Positions 40,687 to 49,796 of a DNA stretch of 64,000 nucleotides are shown here, piece by piece. The stretch comes from Spirilliplanes yamanashiensis (lineage in GTDB: Bacteria > Actinomycetota > Actinomycetes > Mycobacteriales > Micromonosporaceae). The notes under the pieces are model-generated. The model worked only from the letters and a program-made list of their open reading frames with translations, was not told the origin of the DNA and made no database searches. The first letter of the stretch is position 1, and each line of letters starts with the position of its first letter. The DNA is taken from assembly GCF_016863475.1 (NCBI RefSeq), contig NZ_BOOY01000036.1, positions 248,001-312,000 on the forward strand, given 5' to 3'. The position numbers and the translations under genes were made by a program.

Positions 40687-41682
40687 GTGGGTGGGAAAGC
40701 GGCGGACGCCGTCGGCCTGCTGGCCGGGGTGGCGCTGGACGCGGCGTTCGGCGACCCGCGGCGTTTCCACCCGGTCGCCGGGTTCGGCACGGCCGCCGGG
40801 GCGCTCGAACGGCGCCTCTACGCCCCGCACCGCGCCGCCGGCGCCGCCTTCGCCGCCGTGGCGGTGGGCGTGCCCGTCCTCGCGGGCGTGGCCGCGCACG
40901 TGGCCACCCGCCACCGGCCGGTGACCCGGGCGGTGCTGGTCGCCGCCGCCACCTGGACGGTGCTCGGCGGGCGCACCCTGCGGCACGAGGCCACCACCAT
41001 GGCGAAGCATTTGAAGCAGGCCGACCTGGAGGCGGCGCGCGGGCGGCTCAACCACCTGTGCGGGCGCGACCCGTCCACCCTGGACGAGCCGGAGCTGGCC
41101 CGGGCCACCGTCGAGTCGGTCGCGGAGAACACGTCCGACGCCGTCGTCGCGCCCCTGTTCTGGGGCGCCGTCGCCGGGCTGCCGGGGCTGCTCGGCTACC
41201 GGGCGGCCAACACCCTCGACGCGATGGTCGGCCACCGCTCGCCCCGGTACGCGCGGTTCGGCACGGCGGCGGCGCGCCTCGACGACGCCCTGAACCTGGT
41301 GCCGTCGCGGCTGACGGCGGCGCTGACGATCCTCGCCGCCCCGACCGTCAACGGCTCCCGCGCCGAGGCCGCGCGGGTGTGGCGCCGCGACCGGGCCGAC
41401 CACCCCAGCCCCAACGCCGGCCAGTGCGAGTCGTCCATGGCGGGGGCGCTGGGCGTGCGGCTCGGCGGCCGCAACGTCTACTTCGGCCGGTCCGAGGTGC
41501 GGCCTTTCCTGGGCGACGGGCCGCGGCCGTCGGCCGGGCACATCAAGCGCGCGGCGAAGCTGTCCGGCACCGTCGGCCTGCTGGCGGCGGGGCTGGCCGC
41601 GACGGTCGCCGCGACCCGGGCGGGCGTCGCCGCGGCGGCCGGCCACGCCGTGCGTCGCACGCGCCGGGGCGGTGGCCGGTGA
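40687..41682 (+). CDS. cobD: Adenosylcobinamide-phosphate synthase (CobD/CbiB)
   Basis: 331-residue membrane protein of the CbiB family: [19 protein letters not shown] at the N-terminus, then [16 protein letters not shown] and [17 protein letters not shown]. It attaches the aminopropanol arm (as its phosphate) to adenosylcobyric acid. Of three possible GTG starts I chose 40687, 8 nt after GGAGG. Its stop overlaps cobQ as GTGA. First gene of a three-gene coupled operon. Confidence 0.93.
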   Translation: MGGKAADAVGLLAGVALDAAFGDPRRFHPVAGFGTAAGALERRLYAPHRAAGAAFAAVAVGVPVLAGVAAHVATRHRPVTRAVLVAAATWTVLGGRTLRHEATTMAKHLKQADLEAARGRLNHLCGRDPSTLDEPELARATVESVAENTSDAVVAPLFWGAVAGLPGLLGYRAANTLDAMVGHRSPRYARFGTAAARLDDALNLVPSRLTAALTILAAPTVNGSRAEAARVWRRDRADHPSPNAGQCESSMAGALGVRLGGRNVYFGRSEVRPFLGDGPRPSAGHIKRAAKLSGTVGLLAAGLAATVAATRAGVAAAAGHAVRRTRRGGGR

Positions 41683-43208
41683 GCGGGGGGCTGCTGGTCG
41701 CCGGCACCACGTCCGACGCCGGCAAGAGCGTCCTCACCGCCGGGATCTGCCGGTGGCTGCACCGCCGCGGGGTGAAGGTGGCCCCGTTCAAGGCGCAGAA
41801 CATGTCCAACAACTCGGCCGTCGTGGTCGGGCCCGACGGCCGCGGCGGCGAGATCGGCCGCGCCCAGGCCATGCAGGCGACCGCCGCCGGGCTGGCCCCC
41901 GACATCCGGTTCAACCCGGTGCTGCTCAAGCCGGGCAGCGACCTGTCCAGCCAGGTGGTGCTGCTCGGCGAGGCCGTCGACACCGTCACCGCCGGCAGCT
42001 ACCGGGCGCTGCGCCCGCGGCTCGCCGAGACCGTGCACGAGACCCTGGCCGAGCTGCGCCGCGAGTACGACGCCGTCATCTGCGAGGGCGCCGGCAGCCC
42101 CGCCGAGATCAACCTGCGGGCCGGCGACTTCGTCAACATGGGCCTGGCGCGGCACGCCGGGCTGCCCGCCGTGGTCGTCGGCGACATCGACCGCGGGGGC
42201 GTGTTCGCTGCGCTGTTCGGCACGGTGGCGCTGCTGTCGCCGGAGGACCAGGCGCTGGTCGCGGGCTTCGTGGTGAACAAGTTCCGGGGCGACCGCGCGC
42301 TGCTGCAACCCGGCCTCGACATGATCGAGCGGGTGGCGGGCCGCGGCGTGCTGGGCGTGCTGCCGTACGCGCACGACCTGTGGATCGACGGCGAGGACTC
42401 CCTGTCGTACGGCACCAGCCTCGGCCGCCCCGCCGCCCCGCACGGCACCCAGTGGCTGCGGGTGGCCGTGGTGCGGCTGCCCCGCATGTCCAACGCCACC
42501 GACGCCGAGGCCCTCGCCGCCGAGCCGGGCGTCCGGGTGCGCATCACCCGCGACCCCGCCGACGTCGCCGACGCCGACCTGGTCGTCCTGCCCGGCTCCA
42601 AGGCCACGGTCAGCGACCTGGGGTGGCTGCGCGACACCGGCCTCGCCGCGGCGGTCACCGCGCACGCCGCGCAGGGCCGCCCGGTGCTCGGCGTGTGCGG
42701 CGGCTTCCAGATGCTCGGCCGCGCCGTCCACGACGACGTGGAGAGCCGCCGCGGCACCGTCGACGGGCTGGGCCTGCTGCCGGTCGAGGTGACGTTCGGG
42801 CCGCGCAAAACCCTCGCCCAGTCCCGGGGCACCGCGTTCGGCGGCGTGCCGGTCGCCGGCTACGAGATCCACCACGGGTACGTCTCCGCGACCAGCGCCG
42901 ACCCGTTCCTCTCGTACGTAGACGGCACCCCCGAGGGGGCGGTGGCGGGTTCGGTGGTCGGCACCCACTGGCACGGGGCGTTCGAGTCCGACGAGTTCCG
43001 GCGCGCGTTCCTCGCGTGGGCGGCCGCGCGGGCGGGCCGCACCGGATTCGTGGCGGCCCCGGACACCCGGTTCGCCGCTGTGCGCGACCGCGCCCTCGAC
43101 ACCCTCGGCGACCTCGTCGAGGAGCACCTGGACACGGCGGCGCTGTGGCGGCTGATCGAAGACGGCGCCCCGCCCGGCCTGCCGTTCCTCCCACCGGGCG
43201 CCCCATGA
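41679..43208 (+). CDS. cobQ: Cobyric acid synthase (CobQ/CbiP)
   Basis: 509 residues. N-terminal ATPase [14 protein letters not shown] and [11 protein letters not shown]-terminal class I glutaminase with Cys340 in [11 protein letters not shown] and His in THWHGAFE. It amidates four side chains of adenosylcobyrinic acid a,c-diamide using glutamine. Both catalytic centres are intact, in contrast with CobB at 48.4 kb. Starts with GTG inside the cobD stop and ends in an ATGA overlap with the kinase gene. Confidence 0.95.
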   Translation: MSGGLLVAGTTSDAGKSVLTAGICRWLHRRGVKVAPFKAQNMSNNSAVVVGPDGRGGEIGRAQAMQATAAGLAPDIRFNPVLLKPGSDLSSQVVLLGEAVDTVTAGSYRALRPRLAETVHETLAELRREYDAVICEGAGSPAEINLRAGDFVNMGLARHAGLPAVVVGDIDRGGVFAALFGTVALLSPEDQALVAGFVVNKFRGDRALLQPGLDMIERVAGRGVLGVLPYAHDLWIDGEDSLSYGTSLGRPAAPHGTQWLRVAVVRLPRMSNATDAEALAAEPGVRVRITRDPADVADADLVVLPGSKATVSDLGWLRDTGLAAAVTAHAAQGRPVLGVCGGFQMLGRAVHDDVESRRGTVDGLGLLPVEVTFGPRKTLAQSRGTAFGGVPVAGYEIHHGYVSATSADPFLSYVDGTPEGAVAGSVVGTHWHGAFESDEFRRAFLAWAAARAGRTGFVAAPDTRFAAVRDRALDTLGDLVEEHLDTAALWRLIEDGAPPGLPFLPPGAP

Positions 43209-43879
43209 CGACGGCCGCCGGCCGCGACGCCGCCGGGGGTGCCGGTGGTGCCGAGACCGCCACGGCGCCGGCCGCGCGGGTCAAGGGATTCGCCGAGCTG
43301 GCGGCCGACGTTCGGCGGCGGCCCGCGCGGCTCGGGGCCGTGCGGCTCGTCGCGGTCGACGGGCCCAGCGGGGCGGGCAAGACCGTGTTCGCCGGGCGGC
43401 TCGCCGCCCACCTCGGCTCCGCGCCCGTCGTGCACACCGACGACCTGCTCGACGGCTGGGACGACCAGTTCACCTTCTGGGAGCGCCTGGAGCGACTGGT
43501 GCTCGCACCGCTACGGGCGGGCCGGGACGTCACTTACCGGCCGTACCGGTGGGAGGAGGGCGCGTTCAGCGGCGCGCCCGTGCGGGTCCCCGGCGGCAGC
43601 CCGGTCGTGGTGGTCGAGGGGGTGAGCGCCGCCCGGGCGGTCGTCCGGCCGGAGCTGACGCTCGCCGTGTTCGTGACCGCCCCGCCGGAGCTGCGGCTGA
43701 GCCGGGGGCTGGAGCGGGACGGGCCGGGGGTGCGGGACCACCTGGAGCGGTGGCGGGCCGCCGAGGACCGGCACTTCGCCGCGGACCGCACCCGCGCGGC
43801 GGCCGACCTGGTCGTGGACGGCGCACCCGGCGCGCCCCACGACCCGGCTTGGGAGTACGTCGCCCTCGGCGGCACCTAG
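43205..43879 (+). CDS. Uridine-kinase-like P-loop kinase in the cob operon
   Basis: 224 residues. Walker [13 protein letters not shown] near residue 53, [11 protein letters not shown] as the acidic substrate segment, VVVEGVSA for Walker B, and a later arginine-rich lid. The general pattern is that of uridine kinase/AAA ATPase-type nucleotide kinases. Coupled by ATGA to cobQ, which raises the possibility of a role in cobinamide or nucleoside salvage (inference). It is not the usual CobU, which lacks this layout. Confidence 0.78.
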   Translation: MTTAAGRDAAGGAGGAETATAPAARVKGFAELAADVRRRPARLGAVRLVAVDGPSGAGKTVFAGRLAAHLGSAPVVHTDDLLDGWDDQFTFWERLERLVLAPLRAGRDVTYRPYRWEEGAFSGAPVRVPGGSPVVVVEGVSAARAVVRPELTLAVFVTAPPELRLSRGLERDGPGVRDHLERWRAAEDRHFAADRTRAAADLVVDGAPGAPHDPAWEYVALGGT

Positions 43880-44018
43880 GCGGCGATGAGGGCGACCAGG
43901 CCGCAACCCGCTGGTGGGGTGGCGGGCGGCTGCGGCCTGCGCCAGCGGCGACCGCCGCCGGTCGCGCGCGATCGCGGACGCGGCCCGCGGCGGCTAGAGC
44001 GCCGCCCTGGCCGCCGCG

Positions 44019-44093
44019 CTGGCCCACGCCGCACTGGCCCACGCCGCCCCGGCCCGCGCCGGCCTGACCCGCGCCGGCCTGGCCCGCGCCGGC
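44019..44093 (+). repeat. Five 15-nt tandem repeats in an intergenic gap
   Basis: Units of the form CTGGCCCACGCCGCA vary at a few positions over five copies; a partial sixth precedes them. One frame reads ALAHA-ALAHA-APARA-GLTRA-GLARA, resembling a pentapeptide-repeat remnant, but a stop lies just upstream and no start is present. The rest of 43880-44154 shows no gene. Confidence 0.8.
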
Positions 44094-44141
44094 CAATGCG
44101 GCGGCGGTGAGGGGAACACGGACGGCGGGCCGTTGCCGGAT

Positions 44142-44147
44142 TAGGGT
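44142..44147 (+). promoter_or_regulatory. -10 box TAGGGT for leaderless peptidase mRNA
   Basis: TAGGGT, 7 nt, then ATG 44155, with no Shine-Dalgarno. Confidence 0.6.
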
Positions 44148-44154
44148 CGGCGGC

Positions 44155-45495
44155 ATGAGTCTCAGCGAAACCGACCTGCGCGCTGCGATCCAGCGCGAGC
44201 TCCCCGGCGTCCGCGCCGACCTCGAAAACCTCGTGCGCATCCCCGGCATCGCCTTCGACGGGTTCGACCACAGCGAGGTCGAGCGGTCGGCGGAGGCGGT
44301 GGCGGAGCTGTTGCGGGGGTGCGGGCTCGAGGTGCGGATCGTGCGGGCCGGTGGGCAGCCCGCGGTGATCGGGCACCGGCCGGCGCCGCCCGGGAAGCCG
44401 ACGGTGCTGTTGTACGCGCACCACGACGTGCAGCCGGTGGGCGACCTGGCCCTGTGGGAGTCGGAGCCGTTCGAGCCGGTGGAGCGGGGCGGGCGGTTGT
44501 TCGGGCGGGGGGCCGCGGACGACAAGGCGGGCGTGATGGCGCACGTGGCGGCGTTGCGGGCGTTCGGGGACGAGCTGCCGGTCGGGGTGACGGTGTTCGT
44601 GGAGGGCGAGGAGGAATACGGGTCGGACTCGCTGGACGCGTTGATCGCCGAGCACCGGGAGTTGCTGCGTGCCGACGTCATCGTGATCGCGGACTCGGGG
44701 AACTGGGACGTCGGGGTGCCGGCGCTGACGACGTCGCTGCGCGGGCTGGTGAACTGTTTCGTGGACGTGCGGGTGCTGCGGCAGGCCGTGCACAGCGGGA
44801 TGGTCGGCGGGGCGGTGCCGGACGCGTTGACGGCGTTGTCGCGGCTCGTCGCCACTCTGCACGACGACGCGGGCGACGTGGCGGTCGACGGGCTGGTGGG
44901 CCGGGACGCGGCCGAGGTGGATTATCCGGCGGAGCGGTTGCGGCACGAGGCGGGGCTGCTCGACGGGGTGCAGTTCATGGGCACCGGGCGGTTGACGGAC
45001 CGGATCTGGAACCGGCCGGCGATCGCGGTGCTGGGCATCGACGCGCCGCGCACCGCCGAGGCGCCGAACGCGATCGTGCCGTCGGCGCGGGCGAAGCTGA
45101 GTGTGCGGCTGGCGCCCGGGCAGGATCCGCAGGCGGCCCTGGACGCGGTGACGGCGCACCTGCACAAGCATGCCCCGTGGGGCGCGCAGGTGTCGGTGGA
45201 GCTGGAGTCGCTGGGTGCGCCGTGTTCGATCGACGCGCGCGGGCCCCGGTACGACGCGGCGCGGGCGGCGTTCCGGGAGGCGTGGGACGGGGTGGAGCCG
45301 GTCGACATGGGGGTGGGCGGGTCGATCCCGTTCATCGCGACGTTCCAGGAGGTGTTCCCGGACGCCGCGATCCTGGTGACGGGCGTGGAGGACCCGGACT
45401 CGCGGGCGCACGGGCCGAACGAGAGCCTGCACCTGGGGGAGTTCGCCCGGGTGTGCCTGGCCGAGGCGCTGCTGCTGATGAAGGTCGCCGGGTGA
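44155..45495 (+). CDS. M20-family metallodipeptidase
   Basis: 446 residues. Metal ligands: His/Asp in LLYAHHDVQPVG, Asp in GRGAADDKAG, catalytic Glu pair in VEGEEEYGS, Asp in IVIADSGNW and final His in RAHGPNES. This is the PepV/CNDP-like group that cleaves dipeptides or acylated amino acids with two Zn ions. A dimerisation insert lies at about 200-340. Leaderless start at 44155. The DNA ligase gene follows by only 10 nt. Confidence 0.92.
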   Translation: MSLSETDLRAAIQRELPGVRADLENLVRIPGIAFDGFDHSEVERSAEAVAELLRGCGLEVRIVRAGGQPAVIGHRPAPPGKPTVLLYAHHDVQPVGDLALWESEPFEPVERGGRLFGRGAADDKAGVMAHVAALRAFGDELPVGVTVFVEGEEEYGSDSLDALIAEHRELLRADVIVIADSGNWDVGVPALTTSLRGLVNCFVDVRVLRQAVHSGMVGGAVPDALTALSRLVATLHDDAGDVAVDGLVGRDAAEVDYPAERLRHEAGLLDGVQFMGTGRLTDRIWNRPAIAVLGIDAPRTAEAPNAIVPSARAKLSVRLAPGQDPQAALDAVTAHLHKHAPWGAQVSVELESLGAPCSIDARGPRYDAARAAFREAWDGVEPVDMGVGGSIPFIATFQEVFPDAAILVTGVEDPDSRAHGPNESLHLGEFARVCLAEALLLMKVAG

Positions 45496-45505
45496 AGATG
45501 ATGTC

Positions 45506-47062
45506 GTGCTCTTCGTAGACGTGGCGGCCACCTCGGCCGCCGTCAGCGCCACGTCCGGCCGCAAGGCGAAGATCGAGCTGCTCGCGGGCGCGCTGCGCCG
45601 GTTGGCGCCGGCCGAGCTGGCGGCCGGGTCGGCGTTCCTGGCGGGGGAGCTGCGGCAGCGGCAGACCGGGGTGGGGTACGCGGCGCTGCGGGACCTGCCG
45701 CCGCCCGCCGAGTCGCCGAGCCTGACGGTGGCCGCGGTGGACGACGCGGCGGCGGCGCTGGCCGCCACCAGCGGGCCGGGGTCGCAGGCGCGGCGGCGGG
45801 AGCTGCTGGGCGGGCTGTTCGGGGCGGCCACCGCGGACGAGCAGCGGCTGTTGGTGGGGTTGTTCGGCGGGGAGTTGCGGCAGGGCGCCCAGGCCGGGCT
45901 GCTCGCCGACGCGATCGCCACGGCCGCGCAGGTGCCGCTCGCGACGGTGCGCCGGGCGCTGCTGCTGTCCGGGGACCTGAAGGAGGTCGCGGTGGCGGCG
46001 CTGGACGGCGGGGCCGCCGCCCTGGCGGAGTTCGCGCTGCGGGTGGGGCGGCCGCTGACGCCGATGCTGGCGCAGAGCGCCCCGGACGTGGCGGCGGCCG
46101 TGGCGGCGACGGGGCTGCCGGCGGCGGTGGACGCGAAGCTCGACGGGATCCGGGTGCAGGTGCACCGCTCCGGCGACGACGTCGGGGTGTTCACCCGCAG
46201 CCTGGACGACATCACCGCCCGGGTGCCGGAGCTGGTCGCGGCGGTCCGGTCGCTGCCCGCCCGGGAGCTGGTGCTGGACGGCGAGGCGATGATGCTGGAC
46301 GCGGACGGCCGCCCGAGCCCCTTCCAGGAGACGGCCAGCCGAGCGGCCAGCCGAGCGGAGGAGAAAAGCGCGCAGCTCACCCCGTACTTCTTCGACCTGC
46401 TGCACCTGGACGGCACCGACTACCTGGACGAGCCGGGCCGGGTGCGGTGGGCGGCGCTGGCGCAGGCGGTGCCGGAGCCGATGCTGGTGGGACGCGGGTT
46501 CGTCGACACCCCGCAGGAGGCGGCGGCGCTGTTCGACGCCGCGATCGCCGCCGGGCAGGAGGGCGTCGTGGTGAAGGCGCTGGACGCGCCGTACGACGTG
46601 GGGCGGCGCGGGTCCGCGTGGGTCAAGGTCAAGCCGCGGCACACCCTCGACCTGGTGGTGCTGGCCGTCGAGTGGGGGCACGGCCGGCGCAAGGGCTGGC
46701 TGTCCAACCTGCACCTGGGCGCGCGCGACCCCCGTACCGGCGGGTTCGTGATGCTCGGCAAGACCTTCAAGGGCCTCACCGACGAGCTGCTGCGCTGGCA
46801 GACCGAGCGGTTCCAGGAGCTGGCCGTCGACCGGGGCGACTGGGTGGTGACGGTGCGGCCGGTGCAGGTCGTGGAGATCGCGTTCGATGGGGTGCAGACC
46901 AGCCCGCGCTACCCGGGCGGGGTGGCGCTGCGGTTCGCCCGGGTGCTGCGCTACCGCGACGACAAGACCGCCGCCGAGGCCGACACGATCGACGCGGTGC
47001 GGGCGCTGCACGTCGGCCGGGTGGCCGACCCCGGTCAGATCGCGGCGAGCGACCGCACGTAG
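45506..47062 (+). CDS. ATP-dependent DNA ligase, LigB-like
   Basis: 518 residues. An N-terminal alpha-helical DNA-binding domain (1-180) precedes the nucleotidyltransferase domain with Lys211 in DAKLDGIRVQVH, the adenylated lysine; EGVVVKALDAPYD and WVKVKPRH are motifs IV and V, and the OB domain closes the protein. This is the mycobacterial LigB layout, a non-replicative ligase for repair. GTG 45506. The final 28 nt overlap the convergent membrane gene. Confidence 0.93.
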   Translation: MLFVDVAATSAAVSATSGRKAKIELLAGALRRLAPAELAAGSAFLAGELRQRQTGVGYAALRDLPPPAESPSLTVAAVDDAAAALAATSGPGSQARRRELLGGLFGAATADEQRLLVGLFGGELRQGAQAGLLADAIATAAQVPLATVRRALLLSGDLKEVAVAALDGGAAALAEFALRVGRPLTPMLAQSAPDVAAAVAATGLPAAVDAKLDGIRVQVHRSGDDVGVFTRSLDDITARVPELVAAVRSLPARELVLDGEAMMLDADGRPSPFQETASRAASRAEEKSAQLTPYFFDLLHLDGTDYLDEPGRVRWAALAQAVPEPMLVGRGFVDTPQEAAALFDAAIAAGQEGVVVKALDAPYDVGRRGSAWVKVKPRHTLDLVVLAVEWGHGRRKGWLSNLHLGARDPRTGGFVMLGKTFKGLTDELLRWQTERFQELAVDRGDWVVTVRPVQVVEIAFDGVQTSPRYPGGVALRFARVLRYRDDKTAAEADTIDAVRALHVGRVADPGQIAASDRT

Positions 47063-47526
47063 TTCACCTGCTGGTGCACGTGCGCCACCTGCTCCTGGGC
47101 GGTGACCGGGATGCGGGCCACGTACTGCCGGGTGCCGTTGGTGACGGTCACCTGCACGGTCCCGCGGTAGATCGTCTCCTTCACCAGCAGGAACAGCAGG
47201 CTGAACACGGTCAGCACGCAGAAGCCCGCGACGGCGCAGACGATCGCCCAGGTGGGGATCTTCTGCTCGTTGTGCCAGTAGTCGGTGACGTGCCAGGTGG
47301 AGCCCTTCAGCGGGATGTCGCCGGCCGGGGTGCGCACCACGGTGGACGTCACGCCCAGCTCGCCGATCTGCACGATCACCGCGCCCGGGTCGGCGGGCGG
47401 CGGCGGTTCCGCGGCCGGCAGCGGCATCGTCGGCGGGGCGCCGGAGACGGGGGGCAGCGGCGCGAAGCCGGGGTGACCCCAGGGGTCGCTGGGCTCGTTC
47501 GCCGGGGGAGGAGCCGGGTACGTCAC
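47035..47526 (-). CDS. Membrane protein with Pro-rich N-terminus
   Basis: 163 residues. Residues 1-48 are proline-rich; a short domain (VIVQIGELGVTSTVVRTPAG) precedes one transmembrane helix at about 93-115, and a small extracytoplasmic strand-rich tail follows. I do not recognise the family with certainty. GTG 47526. It follows the SURF1 gene on the same strand with only 10 nt between, so they are probably cotranscribed. Confidence 0.7.
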   Translation of the reverse strand: MTYPAPPPANEPSDPWGHPGFAPLPPVSGAPPTMPLPAAEPPPPADPGAVIVQIGELGVTSTVVRTPAGDIPLKGSTWHVTDYWHNEQKIPTWAIVCAVAGFCVLTVFSLLFLLVKETIYRGTVQVTVTNGTRQYVARIPVTAQEQVAHVHQQVNYVRSLAAI

Positions 47527-47536
47527 GCAGCGCAGC

Positions 47537-48316
47537 CTAACGTGCGGCGGGCGTGGCGGCCGCGGGCCTGGGGTGCGCCTCGCGCCACGCCAGCCAGCCG
47601 TAGGCGGCCAGCGCCATCGCCGCGAACAGCCACCACTGGATGGCGTACCCGCCGTTCTGCAGGGCGTTCTCGTGCTCGACGGGGATGGGCACGAACGCCG
47701 GGTCGGCCGCCGGGGTCTGCTCGGTCATCAGCACGTACCCGCCGTAGACCGGGTACGGCAGCTCGCCGGCGAGCTGGTCGACGGCGACGCGGCGCACCTG
47801 GATGCGCCCGTCGCGGCGTTCGATGGCGCCGGGCCGGCTCTCCGACGGGTGCACCCGCCCGACGACGGTGACCTGGCCGGCAGGCACGGCGGGCACGGCC
47901 GGGACGGCGGTCGCCCCGCCGGGCGCGGGCGGGATCCAGCCGCGGTCGACCAGCACGGCGGTGCCGTCGGCGAGCACCAGCGGCGTCACCACCTCGTAGC
48001 CGACGGCGTCGTTGACGGTGCGGCTGCGCACCAGGATCTCGTTGGCCGCGTCGTACCGGCCGGTCATGGTCACCCGGGACCAGGCGGCGTCGTCGGCGGG
48101 GCGCGGCCCGGCGGTGCCCGGGGCGGCCGGGCGGCCCAGCACGGTGGTGATGTCGGCGGGTGTCGCGGTCGCACCCGCGTCGACCCGGGCGTTCAGCGCG
48201 TTGCGCTCGTCGTACCGGTGATGCTGCCAGTTGCCGAGCAGCAGCATGACGGCGGCGGCGGCGACGGCGAGCACGAACCCGCCGATCCAGCGCGGTGTCA
48301 GCAGGAACCGGTACAC
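47537..48316 (-). CDS. SURF1-family cytochrome oxidase assembly protein
   Basis: 259 residues. Helix 1 at about 10-28 ends with LGNWQHHRYDERN, the SURF1 GxWQ signature; the periplasmic domain has GYEVVTPLVL and VLVDRGWIPP; helix 2 is YAIQWWLFAAMALAAYGW near the C-terminus. SURF1 helps insert haem a into subunit I of cytochrome c oxidase. GTG 48316 lies exactly 7 nt after TAGCCT, so leaderless. Divergent from cobB with 79 nt between the starts. Confidence 0.9.
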   Translation of the reverse strand: MYRFLLTPRWIGGFVLAVAAAAVMLLLGNWQHHRYDERNALNARVDAGATATPADITTVLGRPAAPGTAGPRPADDAAWSRVTMTGRYDAANEILVRSRTVNDAVGYEVVTPLVLADGTAVLVDRGWIPPAPGGATAVPAVPAVPAGQVTVVGRVHPSESRPGAIERRDGRIQVRRVAVDQLAGELPYPVYGGYVLMTEQTPAADPAFVPIPVEHENALQNGGYAIQWWLFAAMALAAYGWLAWREAHPRPAAATPAAR

Positions 48317-48323
48317 ACGATCG

Positions 48324-48329
48324 AGGCTA
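48324..48329 (-). promoter_or_regulatory. -10 box TAGCCT for leaderless SURF1 mRNA
   Basis: TAGCCT, 7 nt, then GTG 48316. Confidence 0.6.
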
Positions 48330-48395
48330 CGGCGGGAAGAGCCGTACGGAAGCACCGGGTAGGGTCGCGACCAGCACCCGGGGGAGGATCGAGAG

Positions 48396-49772
48396 ATGAC
48401 GGCCGTACCGCGGCTGGTGGTTAGCGCGCCCGCGTCGGGCCACGGCAAGACGGCGGTGGCCGTCGGGCTGCTCGCGGCGTACGCGGCCCGCGGCGTGCCC
48501 GCGGCCGGCTTCAAGGTCGGCCCCGACCACACCGACGCCGCCTACCTGGGGCTGGCCGCCGGGCGGCCCGGCCGCAACCTGGACCCGCGCCTGGTCGAGG
48601 GGTTCCGCATCCCGGGGCTGTTCGCGCACGGCGCCGCGGGGGCGCAGCTGGCGGTGGTCGAGGGCACGATGGGGCTGTTCGACAGCCTGACCGGCCAGCC
48701 CGAGCAGGACGGCACCGCGGCGGTCGCGGCGGCGCTGCAGGCCCCGGTGGTGCTGGTGGTGGACGTGGCGGCGATGGGCCACTCGATCGCCGCGCTGGTG
48801 CACGGCTTCCGCTCGTACGACGAGATGGTGCGGCTGGGCGGTGTCGTCCTCAACCGGGTGGTGTCGCCCCGGCACGAGCAGATGCTGCGCACCGCGCTGG
48901 ACGACATCGGCATCCCGATCCTGGGCGCGCTGCGCCGCGGCGACCTGCCCGCGGTGCTGCCGGCGCGCGCGCACGGGCCGGTGCCGGCGGCGCACCGCAC
49001 CGTCGAGGCGGTGCGCGCGGTGCGCCGGCTCGGCGAGGCCATCGCCTCGGCCGTCGACCTGGATCGGGTGCTCGGCCTGGCCGCCACCGCGCCCGCGCTG
49101 GGCGCCACCGCCTGGTCGCCGGCCGAGGCCGTCGGCGAGGTCGAGGCGGCCGCGCACCGCCCGGTCGTCGCGGTCGCGGGCGGCCCGGGCGCCGCGTTCG
49201 CGTACGCGGAGACCGCCGAGCTGCTCACCGCCGCGGGCGCCGACGTGGTGCCGGTCGACCCGCTGCGCGACGAGGCCCTGCCGCCCGGCACCCGCGCGCT
49301 GGTCGTGGGGGCGGGGCTGCCGGAGGCGTTCGCGGAGGAGCTGTCGGCCAACCGGCGGCTGTGCGCCGCGGTGGCGCAGCTGGCCCACGACGGCGCGCCG
49401 GTGCTGGCCGAGGGGGTGGGCCTGCTGTGGCTGGCCCGCGAGGTGGACGGCCGCCCGATGTGCGGGGTGCTGGACGCGGTGGCGGTGTCGCAGGAGCGCA
49501 CGGTCGCCGGCTACCGGGAGGCGACGGCCCGCACGGCGTCGCCGCTGGCCCCGGTGGGCGCCCGGATCACCGGGTACAAGCAGCACCGCGCCGTGGTGAC
49601 CCCGCGGGCCGGCGCCGAGCCGGCCTGGCTGTGGAACGGCGGCAACCCGGAGGGCTTCGTGTGGCGCCGGGTGCACGCCTCGCAGCTGGGCCTGCACTGG
49701 GCGGGCGCCCCGGACATCGCCCGCCGCCTGGTCACGACAGCAGTCAGCCCGCCGCTCGCGGCGACGGGCTGA
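48396..49772 (+). CDS. cobB: Cobyrinic acid a,c-diamide synthase (CobB/CbiA), glutaminase Cys missing
   Basis: 458 residues. N-terminal ATPase: SAPASGHGKTAVAVGLL and FKVGPDHTDAAYL are canonical; VVEGTMGLFD matches the family. The C-terminal glutaminase should read AECGGL around residue 340; here it is AEGVGLLW, so the nucleophilic Cys is Gly340. His in GLHWAG is retained. The protein could use free ammonia or a partner glutaminase, or be inactive. ATG 48396 with GGGGGAGG about 9 nt upstream. Isolated from the other cob genes. Confidence 0.88.
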   Translation: MTAVPRLVVSAPASGHGKTAVAVGLLAAYAARGVPAAGFKVGPDHTDAAYLGLAAGRPGRNLDPRLVEGFRIPGLFAHGAAGAQLAVVEGTMGLFDSLTGQPEQDGTAAVAAALQAPVVLVVDVAAMGHSIAALVHGFRSYDEMVRLGGVVLNRVVSPRHEQMLRTALDDIGIPILGALRRGDLPAVLPARAHGPVPAAHRTVEAVRAVRRLGEAIASAVDLDRVLGLAATAPALGATAWSPAEAVGEVEAAAHRPVVAVAGGPGAAFAYAETAELLTAAGADVVPVDPLRDEALPPGTRALVVGAGLPEAFAEELSANRRLCAAVAQLAHDGAPVLAEGVGLLWLAREVDGRPMCGVLDAVAVSQERTVAGYREATARTASPLAPVGARITGYKQHRAVVTPRAGAEPAWLWNGGNPEGFVWRRVHASQLGLHWAGAPDIARRLVTTAVSPPLAATG

Positions 49773-49796
49773 CGGTGCTGACGGTGCTGTGACGGG

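Noticed and set aside
43886-44110. Arg/Pro-rich 74-codon frame over the minisatellite
   Set aside because: Product of the tandem repeat in the wrong frame; no ribosome binding site and no homology expected.
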